From Provencibacterium sp. (GTDB lineage Bacteria > Bacillota > Clostridia > Oscillospirales > Ruminococcaceae), in NCBI GenBank assembly GCA_022792175.1, contig JAAWAN010000008.1:1-64000 (forward strand): DNA of 64,000 nt. Direction: 5' to 3'. A model generated the notes under the pieces. That model made no database searches, was not told the origin of the DNA, and saw only the letters and a list, made by a program, of their open reading frames with translations. The position numbers and the translations under genes were made by a program. Each line of letters begins with the position of its first letter. Position 1 is the stretch's first letter. Shown piece by piece: positions 52,310 to 60,374 of this stretch.

Positions 52310-53383
52310 ATGGAGTTTATTCAGGATCTGTTAGCGGCAATCGGCGTAGTGCTCAACGGCATTCCGCAGGGGCTGCTGGCCATCTCGTTCGGCTTCGCCT
52401 CGGTTCCGACGGCGCTGGGATTTATCATCGGCGCGGTGGCCTGCCTGGCCTTCGGCTCGGTGGTGCCCATCTCCTTCCAGGCGGAGACGATTACGCTGGC
52501 CGGAACGATGGGCAAAAACATGCGCGAGCGGCTTTCGATGGTTTTCTATGCGGGTGTTGCGATGGCGGTGCTGGGCGTCTGCGGGCTGCTCAATGCGATT
52601 ACCGCCTTTGCGGGGGATGTCATCGTCAATGCGATGATGGCGGGCGTCGGCATCATGCTGGCGAAGGTTTCGCTGGGCATGGTGAAGGAGAACAGGCTGG
52701 TGGGCATTGTGTCGCTGGCATCGGCGGCAATTGTCTACTTTTTCCTCGGGCAGAACCTGGTATATACCATTGTTATTTCTCTGGTCGTTTCCTCGGTGGC
52801 AGCGAAGGTTGCCGGGCAGGAGATCGGCGGCGCTCTGACCGAGCAGATGGGCAAACTCAAGCTGCAGCCCCCCACCTTTAATCTTCGGGTGCTGCGCGGC
52901 GCACTGGCCCTGTGCTGCCTGACGATTGGCGGCAACATCGCCTTCGGCTCGATTACCGGCGGTATGGCCGGAACGAATGCCAACATCGACCATCTGACCG
53001 TTTATTCCGGCCTGGCAGACGCGGTAAGCGCCCTGTTCGGCGGCGGCCCGGTTGAAACGATTATCTCCGCAACGGCGAGCGCGCCGCATCCCATGCTGGC
53101 GGGCGTTTTGATGATGGCGATTATGGCGGCCATTCTTTTCGTCGGCCTGCTGCCTAAAATCGGGAAGTATGTGCCTAACCAGTCGATTGCGGGCTTTCTG
53201 TTTATCCTGGGCGCGGTAGTAACGGTACCGGGCAATGCGGCAGCCGCCTTTGCCGGCTCCGGCGCGGGGGACAACATCATCGGCGGCGTTACGATGGTGG
53301 TGACTGCGGCGGTCGACCCGTTTGTCGGCATGCTGGCGGGGCTGGTTCTCAAGCTGCTTTTCAGCGTTGGCATCGGCATATAA
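52310..53383 (+). CDS. Putative nucleobase permease (NCS2-like)
   Basis: A 357-residue highly hydrophobic protein with ten or more membrane segments. Features recall the nucleobase-cation symporter 2 fold: GGGPVETIISATA near the middle and YVPNQSIAGFLFILGAVVTVPGNAA in a late segment. It is shorter than the usual 420-450 residues. ATG 52310 has AAAGGAG eight bases upstream. A purine-type phosphoribosyltransferase follows directly, as in xanthine permease-xpt pairs, which supports purine uptake and salvage. The family match is from pattern memory; another transporter class is possible. No purine riboswitch was recognised in 52198-52309. Confidence 0.55.
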   Translation: MEFIQDLLAAIGVVLNGIPQGLLAISFGFASVPTALGFIIGAVACLAFGSVVPISFQAETITLAGTMGKNMRERLSMVFYAGVAMAVLGVCGLLNAITAFAGDVIVNAMMAGVGIMLAKVSLGMVKENRLVGIVSLASAAIVYFFLGQNLVYTIVISLVVSSVAAKVAGQEIGGALTEQMGKLKLQPPTFNLRVLRGALALCCLTIGGNIAFGSITGGMAGTNANIDHLTVYSGLADAVSALFGGGPVETIISATASAPHPMLAGVLMMAIMAAILFVGLLPKIGKYVPNQSIAGFLFILGAVVTVPGNAAAAFAGSGAGDNIIGGVTMVVTAAVDPFVGMLAGLVLKLLFSVGIGI

Positions 53384-53417
53384 CACTTTTGGAGTTTCAG
53401 GAAAGGGATGAAAAGCG

Positions 53418-53960
53418 ATGGATTATTATGAGCTTTCGGTCGCCGGCGTCACCCGTCAGCTGCCGATTATCCAGATAGCACCTGATCTGGCGATTGCCAG
53501 CTTTGTGATTTTGGGCGATTGCGAGCTGGTGACCGCGGCGGCGCCGCTGCTGGAAAAAAAGCTGCCGCAGGTGGACTATATCGTTACGGCGGAGGCCAAG
53601 GGGATTCCGCTTGTGCAGGAGCTCTGCCGCCTGCGTTCGCTTCCTTATTATGTGGTGGCGCGCAAAAGCGTAAAGCCCTATATGGACCATCCGCTGACCG
53701 ACGAGGTTGTTTCCATTACCACCCAGAAGGCGCAGACGCTCTGCCTGGACGGCAAGGATGCCCTGCTTCTGCGCGGGCGCCGGGTAGCGGTGGTGGATGA
53801 TGTGATTTCCACCGGCGAATCGCTTAGCGCCATTGAGCGGCTGGTGGAGAAGGCGGGCGGCGAGATTGTGGCGCGCGCCGCCATCCTGGCCGAGGGGGAT
53901 GCCGCAAAGCGGGAGGATATCCTCTTTTTGGAGGAGCTGCCTCTTTTTCCCCTCCACTGA
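53418..53960 (+). CDS. Purine-type phosphoribosyltransferase
   Basis: A 180-residue type I PRTase. The PRPP-binding motif is RVAVVDDVISTGES, and YIVTAEAKGIPLVQEL is the preceding substrate region resembling adenine/xanthine phosphoribosyltransferases. It converts a free base plus PRPP to the nucleotide. It follows the permease by 34 bases with GGAAAGGGATG upstream. Base specificity (adenine, xanthine or guanine) cannot be settled. The downstream nucleoside hydrolase would supply free bases. Confidence 0.82.
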   Translation: MDYYELSVAGVTRQLPIIQIAPDLAIASFVILGDCELVTAAAPLLEKKLPQVDYIVTAEAKGIPLVQELCRLRSLPYYVVARKSVKPYMDHPLTDEVVSITTQKAQTLCLDGKDALLLRGRRVAVVDDVISTGESLSAIERLVEKAGGEIVARAAILAEGDAAKREDILFLEELPLFPLH

Positions 53961-54069
53961 GCGGGAGTGAAGCCGTAACATTTTGCAGGGCCGGTGCAGC
54001 TGGTTGCCCCTTTGCGCCGGCCCTGCTTTTTTTATTTTGTATCTTAGATAAAAGGAGGAGGCATTCGGC

Positions 54070-54948
54070 TTGGAGAAGATTTTGCTGGATACGGATATTG
54101 GCGGAGATATTGATGACGCTATCTGCCTTGCTTACCTGCTGCGGGAGCCGCACTGCGAGCTGCTGGGGATTAGCACCGTCTGCGGGAAATCAGAAAAGCG
54201 GGCTGCGGTTGCAGACGCCATCTGCAAAAGCGCCGGGCAGGATATTCCGATTGCCGCCGGGCTGGATAAGCCCCTGCAGCCAATTCCCCTTTATCCGGCC
54301 CCAGATGGGGCGGTCGCACTTTCCAGGTGGCCGCACCGCACCTATGAACAGACGGATGCCCCAGCCTTTCTTTACCAGAAGATCAGGGAAAACCCGGGAC
54401 AGGTTACGCTCATTGGGATCGGCAATATGACCAACATCGCCTGTCTGTTCCAGCGCTATCCGGATGCCCCGGCGCTGCTTCGCGGGCTCTTTGTGATGAA
54501 CGGATATTTTGGGGAAGAGGCGCTGCCAGAGCCCTGGTATAACTGGAACGCATGGGCCGACCCGCTGGCCTCCAAAATCGTTTTTGCCGCCCGGGCGGCT
54601 GTTCACCGGGCGGTTCCGCTGGAGGTGACCGACAGACTGAGCATTGAGGCGGAGAAGGCCAGGTTGCTTTTTCCGGCAGACAGCAACCTGATGAAGGCGG
54701 TTTTTGATTTTGGAGGCACATGGCTGGAGAGCTCTGGGAAGCTGACGCTGCATGACCCGCTGGCCGCCGTCTCTGTTTTTTATCCGGATATCTGCCGTTT
54801 TGCAAGGGGAAACGTCCGAGTGGAAACGGAAAAAGAGGACGATATGGGCGGGACCACCTTTTCGGCGGATGCGGGCGGCAATGTGGAGATTGCCAGAACG
54901 GCAGACCGGGAGCGGTTTTACCATATTTTGTCTTCCACTTTGCAGTAA
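54070..54948 (+). CDS. Nucleoside hydrolase (IunH/RihA-type)
   Basis: A 292-residue ribohydrolase. The calcium-binding N-terminal motif LLDTDIGGDIDDAICLAYLL replaces the common DTDPGxDD but keeps the Asp cluster. IGIGNMTNIACLF, VMNGYFGEEALPEPWYNWNAWAD and HDPLAAV supply the remaining pocket. It splits nucleosides into base and ribose. The TTG start at 54070 follows AAAAGGAGGAGG. A kinase-like gene starts 19 bases downstream. A deviation in the first motif suggests altered substrate range. Confidence 0.85.
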   Translation: MEKILLDTDIGGDIDDAICLAYLLREPHCELLGISTVCGKSEKRAAVADAICKSAGQDIPIAAGLDKPLQPIPLYPAPDGAVALSRWPHRTYEQTDAPAFLYQKIRENPGQVTLIGIGNMTNIACLFQRYPDAPALLRGLFVMNGYFGEEALPEPWYNWNAWADPLASKIVFAARAAVHRAVPLEVTDRLSIEAEKARLLFPADSNLMKAVFDFGGTWLESSGKLTLHDPLAAVSVFYPDICRFARGNVRVETEKEDDMGGTTFSADAGGNVEIARTADRERFYHILSSTLQ

Positions 54949-54967
54949 GAAAGAAGGGGAGAGCGGC

Positions 54968-55963
54968 ATGCAGCAGGCTATTTTAGAGGACCTGTGGATG
55001 AGCTACGGGCTTTTTTGTCTGGATTTTTCGCCGGTGGCCGGCGGCTGGCTACACGAAAAGTGGCGCATGCACACGGCCGAAGGGGATTTTCTGGTTAAAA
55101 GCTTCAGCCGCCGGCGCTATAAGCGGGAGCGCTGGGGAGATATCGAGGCGGCCCTGCAGCGGCAGGCGGTCCTGCAAAAGGAGGGCATCCCCTGCCCGGC
55201 CGTTTTGCTGCGGAACGGCCGGGCCCTGCGCTTTTTAAAGGACGGCACGATTTATATGGTGATGTCCTTTCTCCCGGGGAAAAGCGAGACGCCGGAAACG
55301 GTGAGCAGGGAGCAGATGCGCAGCCTCGGCAGTGCCTGCGGGCGGATGCACCGGCTGTTTTCGCAGATGCCGGTTTCAGATGCCTATGGTTATCCCGTCC
55401 AGCCGGAGCGGGTGCTGCAGGGGCTGCATGCGCATCTGCGGGCCTGCCTGCAGGAAACGGGGGAACTGCCGGCGGGATACCGGCAGGCGGTGCTTTTGCA
55501 GCAGCCGGTTCTGGAGAAGCTGCCTGCCGGATTTCTGGAGAGGCAGCCTATGGGAATTGCCCATGAGGATTTTTCAGGGGATAATCTCCTTTTTGTAAAG
55601 GGTGAGCTCTCCGCTATTCTGGATTTTGACCGCAGCTGCTACAGCTTTGTCCGGCACGATATCGGGCGGGTGCTGCTTTCCCTTGCACTGTGCGGCAGCA
55701 GGCTGGACAGGGTAAAGGCGCAGGCCTTCCGGGAGGGGTACTGCGAATACCTGCCTCTCTCCTGCGCAGATATGGCGGATGCTCTGCGGCTCACCTGGTG
55801 TTTGGAAATGCCCTGGTGGATAAACCGGGGAAGCTTTGAAGAGCCCTCCGGGAAAGTGGCGCGTTTTCGCGAGGAGATCATCTGGCTGTCCAGGCACTGG
55901 GAGGAGTTGACCGGGCTGCTGCAGGGCGAAAAGGGGGCAGATTCTGCTCCCGGCTGCAGATGA
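54968..55963 (+). CDS. APH/choline-kinase-fold phosphotransferase
   Basis: A 331-residue aminoglycoside-phosphotransferase-fold enzyme. The Brenner-type catalytic loop is GIAHEDFSGDNLLFV and the metal-binding DFD is AILDFDRSCYSFV. The N-lobe Lys lies in DFLVKSFSRRRYKRER. The fold covers kinases for choline, homoserine, methylthioribose, fructosamine and aminoglycosides. Next to a nucleoside hydrolase, a ribose or nucleoside kinase is conceivable, but no residue proves it. ATG 54968 has GGGGAGAG upstream; the overlapping frame inside the hydrolase gene is rejected. Confidence 0.75.
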   Translation: MQQAILEDLWMSYGLFCLDFSPVAGGWLHEKWRMHTAEGDFLVKSFSRRRYKRERWGDIEAALQRQAVLQKEGIPCPAVLLRNGRALRFLKDGTIYMVMSFLPGKSETPETVSREQMRSLGSACGRMHRLFSQMPVSDAYGYPVQPERVLQGLHAHLRACLQETGELPAGYRQAVLLQQPVLEKLPAGFLERQPMGIAHEDFSGDNLLFVKGELSAILDFDRSCYSFVRHDIGRVLLSLALCGSRLDRVKAQAFREGYCEYLPLSCADMADALRLTWCLEMPWWINRGSFEEPSGKVARFREEIIWLSRHWEELTGLLQGEKGADSAPGCR

Positions 55964-56003
55964 ATCCGGCGGTGGTTTTTGGAAAAAAAGGCCTGCGGTA
56001 TCT

Positions 56004-56029
56004 TAAATTCCCGGCGGATAGGGCGATTA
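56004..56029 (+). promoter_or_regulatory. SigD (sigma-28)-like promoter before the FliD-like gene
   Basis: TAAA (56004-56007), a 14-base spacer and GGCGATTA (56022-56029) against the TAAA-N14-16-GCCGATAT consensus (6 of 8 at -10). It lies in the 242-base gap before the first flagellar gene; a small frame at 55979-56203 covers it and is not considered real. Confidence 0.5.
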
Positions 56030-56205
56030 GTATTAGTGAGAGAGAAGAGAATCCTTCTGTCCTGTCTGCGGCAGAGACGATGGCTTTTTTCTCGGTGCTG
56101 GTATAGTTATATGCCGCCGTCGCGCGTCCGTTCTGGGGCCCGGTTAAAAGAATGGGCGGGCTTTGCTGATGATAATGAAGTGAATGAAAGAAAGGAGGGA
56201 TGACT

Positions 56206-57510
56206 GTGTTTGGTTATAATTCGATCGGTAGCTCGCTGAACAGCGTTGGCTGGTACTCGCAGATGAACAACATGAAGCTGATACAGGCTCTGAGCAAAAA
56301 TAACCGTTCGGTAAGCAGTGTTTCTTCCACGGGCGGCCTGCGCTCCAAGCTGCTGAATGCCGATTCGGCAGATTTTCTGAAGAGCTACCAGAATAAAATG
56401 ACCGACATGATGAGCAAGGCGAATGCGCTGCGCTCCTCCAACAGTCAGAATGCCCTGGGAAACTTGAGCGTGCGCTCTTCCGATTCTTCCAAGATTACGG
56501 TGCAGGCGAAATACGCCCTCAAGGAGAAGACCAGCTATGCAGTCAATGTCAAGCGGCTGGCCACCGAGCAGATGAACTTCACAAAAGGCTTTGACGGGAA
56601 AAAGAACGATAAGATGAGCGGTCAGCTGACCATTTCCACCAACTACCGCGCGAGCGCTATCAACATCAATATTGATTCGATTACCGGAGCCAACAACGAA
56701 GAGAAGCTGCAGAAGATTGCCGATGAGGTCAACCGCTATAAGGCGGGCGTTTCCGCCACGGTGATTGACAACGACGGCAAGAAGATGCTGGCCATCTACT
56801 CGGATGAGACTGGTGCCGGCAATGCGTTTAACGTATCCGGCTCGTTTGCTGAGCAGACCGGACTGGATAAGGCTGAGCAGACTGCCGGAGACGCGGAATA
56901 TACTGTTGCCAAAGAAGGCAGCTACAGCGTGCAGAGCTATACCTCCGCCTCCAACGATATTCAGCTGGGCGGCTACAGAATCAGCGCCACGCTGAAAGAT
57001 GTCGGAGAATCCACTGTAACGGTTGGACAGGACGCCTCTAAGACTGCGGATGCGGTCAAGGAGATGATCGACAGCTACAACAGCACGCTGCGCTTTCTGG
57101 ACAGCAATTCCAACAGGGGAATGGGTGTTCTCAACCAGATGAAGCGGATGGTTCGTCCGCCCATTTCGGAGCGCTCGATGAAAACCCTCGGAATTACGGC
57201 GAACAGCGATGGTACGCTGAGCTTCGACCGTACTGCCTTCAACAAGTCGATGGCGAAGCGTCCGAGCCTTGTAAACAGCCTTATCAGCGGCCCGAACGGC
57301 CTTGCCGACGGGATTTATGATGATGCGAAGAGAGGCATGAACGTTTCCTCCGCCAGCCTGACCAGCGGCAGCCTGATGGACAGCCGCTATTCCGGTGCAA
57401 GCTATATGCAGAGCATGGGTCTCTCGTTTGGCGGCACCTACAGCCGTTCAGGTATATTGAGCATGCTGAACCTCAATTCGGTCGGCGCATTGATGAACTT
57501 TTACGGTTGA
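56206..57510 (+). CDS. Atypical FliD-like flagellar hook-associated protein 2
   Basis: A 434-residue extracellular flagellar protein. The centre, VKEMIDSYNSTLRFL...SMKTLGITANSDGTLSFD, resembles the FliD C-terminal domain, including the DRTAFNKSMAKRP continuation. The N-terminal half is Ser/Asn-rich with an internal strand region (KITVQAKYALKEKTSYAVNV) like FliD_N. It lacks the classical C-terminal coiled coil and ends in LMNFYG. GTG 56206 is preferred because GGAGG (56194-56198) is seven bases upstream; ATG 56200 is too close. The FliD cap folds incoming flagellin at the filament tip. Confidence 0.68.
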   Translation: MFGYNSIGSSLNSVGWYSQMNNMKLIQALSKNNRSVSSVSSTGGLRSKLLNADSADFLKSYQNKMTDMMSKANALRSSNSQNALGNLSVRSSDSSKITVQAKYALKEKTSYAVNVKRLATEQMNFTKGFDGKKNDKMSGQLTISTNYRASAININIDSITGANNEEKLQKIADEVNRYKAGVSATVIDNDGKKMLAIYSDETGAGNAFNVSGSFAEQTGLDKAEQTAGDAEYTVAKEGSYSVQSYTSASNDIQLGGYRISATLKDVGESTVTVGQDASKTADAVKEMIDSYNSTLRFLDSNSNRGMGVLNQMKRMVRPPISERSMKTLGITANSDGTLSFDRTAFNKSMAKRPSLVNSLISGPNGLADGIYDDAKRGMNVSSASLTSGSLMDSRYSGASYMQSMGLSFGGTYSRSGILSMLNLNSVGALMNFYG

Positions 57511-57555
57511 TTCGATCCGGCTGCGCGGCGGCGGACCGGATAGGCAGAAAGAAAA

Positions 57556-57575
57556 CCGGAGGGCTGCCCCTCCGG
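57556..57575 (+). terminator. Hairpin after the FliD-like gene
   Basis: CCGGAGGG and CCCTCCGG form a perfect 8-bp stem with a four-base loop; a second CCCCG-AA-CCGGGG hairpin follows. There is no T-run, so it could be an RNA-processing or weak termination site. Confidence 0.35.
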
Positions 57576-57661
57576 CTGACAGAATGAAACCCCGAACCGG
57601 GGCACCGGCAGGCGCTCCTTGACCGGACCGGTTCTGTTTAAAAGAAAGGCAGGGCTATAAA

Positions 57662-58276
57662 ATGGGATTTGAGATTCAGGGCTATGGCTTAAACAACTCC
57701 AACTCGGCGATTCTGCGCGCGCAGCTGGATGCCGCCAAGGAGAAGACAACCGAGGAGAAGGACACGCAGGACCTGCAGGCCAAGAGCGCAGTAGAAAACA
57801 ATCAGGATAAGTTTGTAAAATCCTCTACTGCAAGCGCCGGCACCTACTCCAAAAGCCAGCTGACCAGCACTCAGGCTGAAATGATCCGCAAGAGTGAGGA
57901 GCAGCGCATGAGCGCTTTCCAGCAGATGCTGCGCAGCATGGTTGTCAAGCAGGGCGAGAAGAGCAACCTCAAGCTCTTTGGAATGGATTTGAATGTTTCT
58001 CAGGCGCAGAGCGATGCTGCTGCCGCTTCCCTGCAGGAGGGCGGCGAGTGGTCGGTTGATGCAGTGGCTACCCGGCTGATGGATATGGCCAAGGCTCTTT
58101 CCGGCGGGGATCCTTCGAAGATTGAGGAGCTGCGCACGGCGGTTCAGAAGGGCTTCAAGGCAGCTGGCGTAGACCTCGGCGGCAAGCTGCCCGGCATCTG
58201 CAACGACACCTATGATGAAGTGATGCGGCGCTTTGATGAGTGGGCGAAGGAAAGCTCCGTTTCTACTGAGGAATAA
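57662..58276 (+). CDS. Conserved helical protein of flagellar locus, unknown function
   Basis: A 204-residue soluble protein, not assigned to a function. The N-terminus, MGFEIQGYGLNNSNSAIL, recalls flagellar gene products that are exported by the type III route. The centre is Ala/Gln/Ser-rich helix. The C-terminal part LSGGDPSKIEELRTAVQKGF followed by GKLPGICNDTYDEVMRRFDEW is well conserved in style (a DUF5610-like domain, from memory). RBS AAAGGCAGG is 8-10 bases before ATG 57662. It lies between the FliD-like gene and the HExxH protein and may be a flagellum-associated or regulatory protein. Confidence 0.55.
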   Translation: MGFEIQGYGLNNSNSAILRAQLDAAKEKTTEEKDTQDLQAKSAVENNQDKFVKSSTASAGTYSKSQLTSTQAEMIRKSEEQRMSAFQQMLRSMVVKQGEKSNLKLFGMDLNVSQAQSDAAAASLQEGGEWSVDAVATRLMDMAKALSGGDPSKIEELRTAVQKGFKAAGVDLGGKLPGICNDTYDEVMRRFDEWAKESSVSTEE

Positions 58277-58287
58277 GGAAAAAAGCC

Positions 58288-58824
58288 ATGGAGATTTCTG
58301 CAATGGGGGCAGAGCGCCTGATGCAGCAGCTGCAACCTGCGGACAGGACAGCTGCTCCGGTGACATCTGCATTCGGTAAATCAGCCATGCAGCAGCTTTC
58401 GGCAGGAAGGGAGTCTCTGCAGGACAAAAAACCGGGGAATACGGCGTCCTCTCAGTCGGAAAAGGGACGGTTTGACCGCAACGAATGCCAGACCTGTAAA
58501 AACCGCCGCTATCAGGATGGTTCGAACGATCCCGGTGTCTCCTTTAAAACGCCGGGCAAGATTGACCCTTCCGTTTCCCAGAGCAGGGTGCGCGCGCACG
58601 AATATGAGCACGTTTTCCGCGAGCGCAGCAAGGCGCTTCGGGAGGGCCGGGAGGTCGTTTCTCAGTCGGTCATGCTGCAGACGGGGATTTGCCCGGAATG
58701 TGGGCGTGCTTATATCTCCGGCGGCACTACCCGAACGGTGACCCGGAAAAGCGAGGAGCTTGATGAAATTCTGGCTGCCCGCGAGGAGAACGCTGCCGAC
58801 AGGCCGGATGCGCAGCCGCTATAA
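58288..58824 (+). CDS. HExxH/zinc-ribbon protein (SprA-related)
   Basis: A 178-residue protein with a disordered N-terminus (residues 1-65) and a compact zinc module: CQTCKNRRYQDGS at about residue 68, RAHEYEHVFRERSKALREG containing an HExxH motif at about 110, and GICPECGRAYISGGTTRT near 135. The HExxH lies between the two CxxC pairs, which matches the SprA-related family; such motifs usually mark zinc metallopeptidases, though activity is unproven. The gene starts 12 bases after its upstream neighbour and ends at a strong terminator, completing the operon that begins with the FliD-like gene. Confidence 0.72.
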   Translation: MEISAMGAERLMQQLQPADRTAAPVTSAFGKSAMQQLSAGRESLQDKKPGNTASSQSEKGRFDRNECQTCKNRRYQDGSNDPGVSFKTPGKIDPSVSQSRVRAHEYEHVFRERSKALREGREVVSQSVMLQTGICPECGRAYISGGTTRTVTRKSEELDEILAAREENAADRPDAQPL

Positions 58825-58843
58825 CCGGAAACCTCTGAAAAGG

Positions 58844-58895
58844 AAAAACAACCCCGCGCTCAGGCTTTCAAAAGAGCGCGGGGTTGTTGGGTTTT
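58844..58895. terminator. Bidirectional terminator, HExxH gene / ComFB gene
   Basis: ACAACCCCGCGCTC (58848-58861) pairs perfectly with GAGCGCGGGGTTGT (58874-58887), 14 bp, between convergent genes. Confidence 0.9.
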
Positions 58896-58905
58896 GGGCC
58901 TTCCT

Positions 58906-59370
58906 TCAGTGACGCGGATGAGTGCGAACCACCAGAACCGCCTGCACAATGGCGGTGGATACCTCGGTGCCGGCCATCTCCTTTACGATCTCTTCAATTT
59001 TATCGCTTTCGGTAACCACATATTTGGGCTGCAGCTTGTTGAGCGCGATGGCGGCCACATCCTTGCGGCATTTATCGCATTTGCAGCAATTGAATTTTTT
59101 GAAGGCGCTGTCCAGCCGGTCCGCCACCAAATGCTCCATCAGGTTGACGACGACCGAAGAGCTCTGCTCCCGCAGCTGAACGCTTTTCGGCGTGAATGCG
59201 GCAGGGGCGGGCGCTGGGGCAGGCAGAGGAGAGGCCTGTGGCGAGGCGTCATCCGCCTGTTCCGGCTCCTCCTCGCTTTCGGGCGGGCCCAGTCGGGAGC
59301 CGCTGCGGCCGGTGGGCATGATTTTACTGTACATAATATCCTTATCAATTTCCTTTTTGCTTTTTGCCAA
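58906..59370 (-). CDS. ComFB-like cysteine-cluster protein
   Basis: A 154-residue protein. The first 70 residues are disordered and Pro/Ala/Glu-rich. The C-terminal ComFB-type domain carries NLMEHLVADRL, then FNCCKCDKCRKDVAAIALNK and LQPKYVVTESDK. The Cys cluster probably binds a metal. ComFB domains occur in competence operons and, from memory, have been reported to bind cyclic dinucleotides; that is not shown here. TTG 59370 is set as start: it lies five bases after the parA stop with AGAAGGGGG upstream. It is translationally linked to the ParA gene and convergent to the HExxH gene. Confidence 0.72.
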   Translation of the reverse strand: MAKSKKEIDKDIMYSKIMPTGRSGSRLGPPESEEEPEQADDASPQASPLPAPAPAPAAFTPKSVQLREQSSSVVVNLMEHLVADRLDSAFKKFNCCKCDKCRKDVAAIALNKLQPKYVVTESDKIEEIVKEMAGTEVSTAIVQAVLVVRTHPRH

Positions 59371-59374
59371 GGTG

Positions 59375-60136
59375 TCAGATCCCCCTTCTGATAAGCTCAT
59401 CTGCAAGCAAAAGATAGTCATTGACCGCTTTATTGCGCGGCGAATATTGAATAATATCCTTCTGGGCGGCCTGCGCTTCGCTTAAAACGATGCTGTTTCG
59501 GATGGAAGTGTCAAACAGCGGGATATGAAGATCCTCCGAAATCAGCTGGGCAGTCTGCCGGATTTCCTGGCTCAGCCGGGCGCGGGGATTATATTTGGTC
59601 AGCACGATGCCTGCCACAAACAGCGAAGGATTGCAGGACTGCCGGACATGCAGAAAGGTTTCATAAAACTGCGAGATGCCCTGCAGGCTGAAGATGTCCG
59701 AAAGCATCGGCACTAAAATGCAGTCGGCAGCGGTGAAGGAGTTTACCGTTAAAATGCCGAGAGCGGGCGGAGCATCAATAATGATATAGTCATACTGCGC
59801 TTTAATGGGGGCGAGCGCATCCCGCAGCAGGTATTCGCGTCCTTTGCCGGTGAATTCCAGCTCCAGGCTGCTGAGCAGAACGCTCGAGGAAATAATCTCG
59901 GTAACGTTGGTGCGCTGGATGGCAAACTGGCTTTTGATTTCCCCCTTGAGCACATCATAAATGCTGGCATGGTTACGCAGGTCCGCCCCCATGCTGAAGG
60001 AAAGGTTGGTCTGCGGGTCCATATCAACCGCCAGAACGTTAAACTTTTTATGTTTGAGAGCAGCGGCGAGAGCGCCAGAAGTAGTCGTTTTTCCGACGCC
60101 CCCCTTCTCATTGGCGATGCAAATTACTTTGCACAC
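59375..60136 (-). CDS. ParA/Soj-family ATPase
   Basis: A 253-residue Walker-type P-loop ATPase. The deviant Walker A reads CIANEKGGVGKTTTSGALA (signature Lys plus KT), followed by AVDMDPQTNLS and the Walker B region YDYIIIDAPPALG. These match chromosomal ParA/Soj, which bind DNA nonspecifically and position partners by dimer-monomer cycling. No ParB or parS-like repeat is adjacent. GTG 60136 is chosen (AAAGGGG 11 bases upstream); TTG 60163 is an alternative. It shares a transcript with the ComFB-like gene and diverges from flgM, suggesting positioning of flagellar or chemosensory components; inferred. Confidence 0.85.
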   Translation of the reverse strand: MCKVICIANEKGGVGKTTTSGALAAALKHKKFNVLAVDMDPQTNLSFSMGADLRNHASIYDVLKGEIKSQFAIQRTNVTEIISSSVLLSSLELEFTGKGREYLLRDALAPIKAQYDYIIIDAPPALGILTVNSFTAADCILVPMLSDIFSLQGISQFYETFLHVRQSCNPSLFVAGIVLTKYNPRARLSQEIRQTAQLISEDLHIPLFDTSIRNSIVLSEAQAAQKDIIQYSPRNKAVNDYLLLADELIRRGI

Positions 60137-60184
60137 AAAACGCCACGCCCCTTTCAAAATCAATGGCCGAAATACTGCCTTTTT

Positions 60185-60213
60185 ATTATACCTTTTCCAT
60201 CGGCGTTTGACAA
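60185..60213 (-). promoter_or_regulatory. SigA-type promoter of parA-comFB
   Basis: On the minus strand TTGTCA (60213-60208), a 17-base spacer and TATAAT (60190-60185). Confidence 0.8.
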
Positions 60214-60248
60214 GTTCCCGCGCACGGGAAAAAATAGCGGCGAAATCC

Positions 60249-60277
60249 TTGTTTTGTGTCTTTACTTTTTTTACAAT
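60249..60277 (+). promoter_or_regulatory. SigA-type promoter of flgM-flgN-flgK-flgL
   Basis: TTGTTT (60249-60254), a 17-base spacer and TACAAT (60272-60277). The leader to flgM is about 90 bases. It lies back to back with the parA promoter. Confidence 0.65.
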
Positions 60278-60374
60278 CGAACGATGAATTATATTGTAGG
60301 GTTAGTGGAAGAACTCCAATGAGGTGTTCACCGCTTACTTTGGGTCGGTTTCACAGAATGGGAGTGTATATAGA

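Noticed and set aside
55979-56203. 74-codon frame before the FliD-like gene
   Set aside because: It overlaps the SigD-like promoter, is rich in Arg/Trp without pattern and ends on the FliD-like ribosome binding site.
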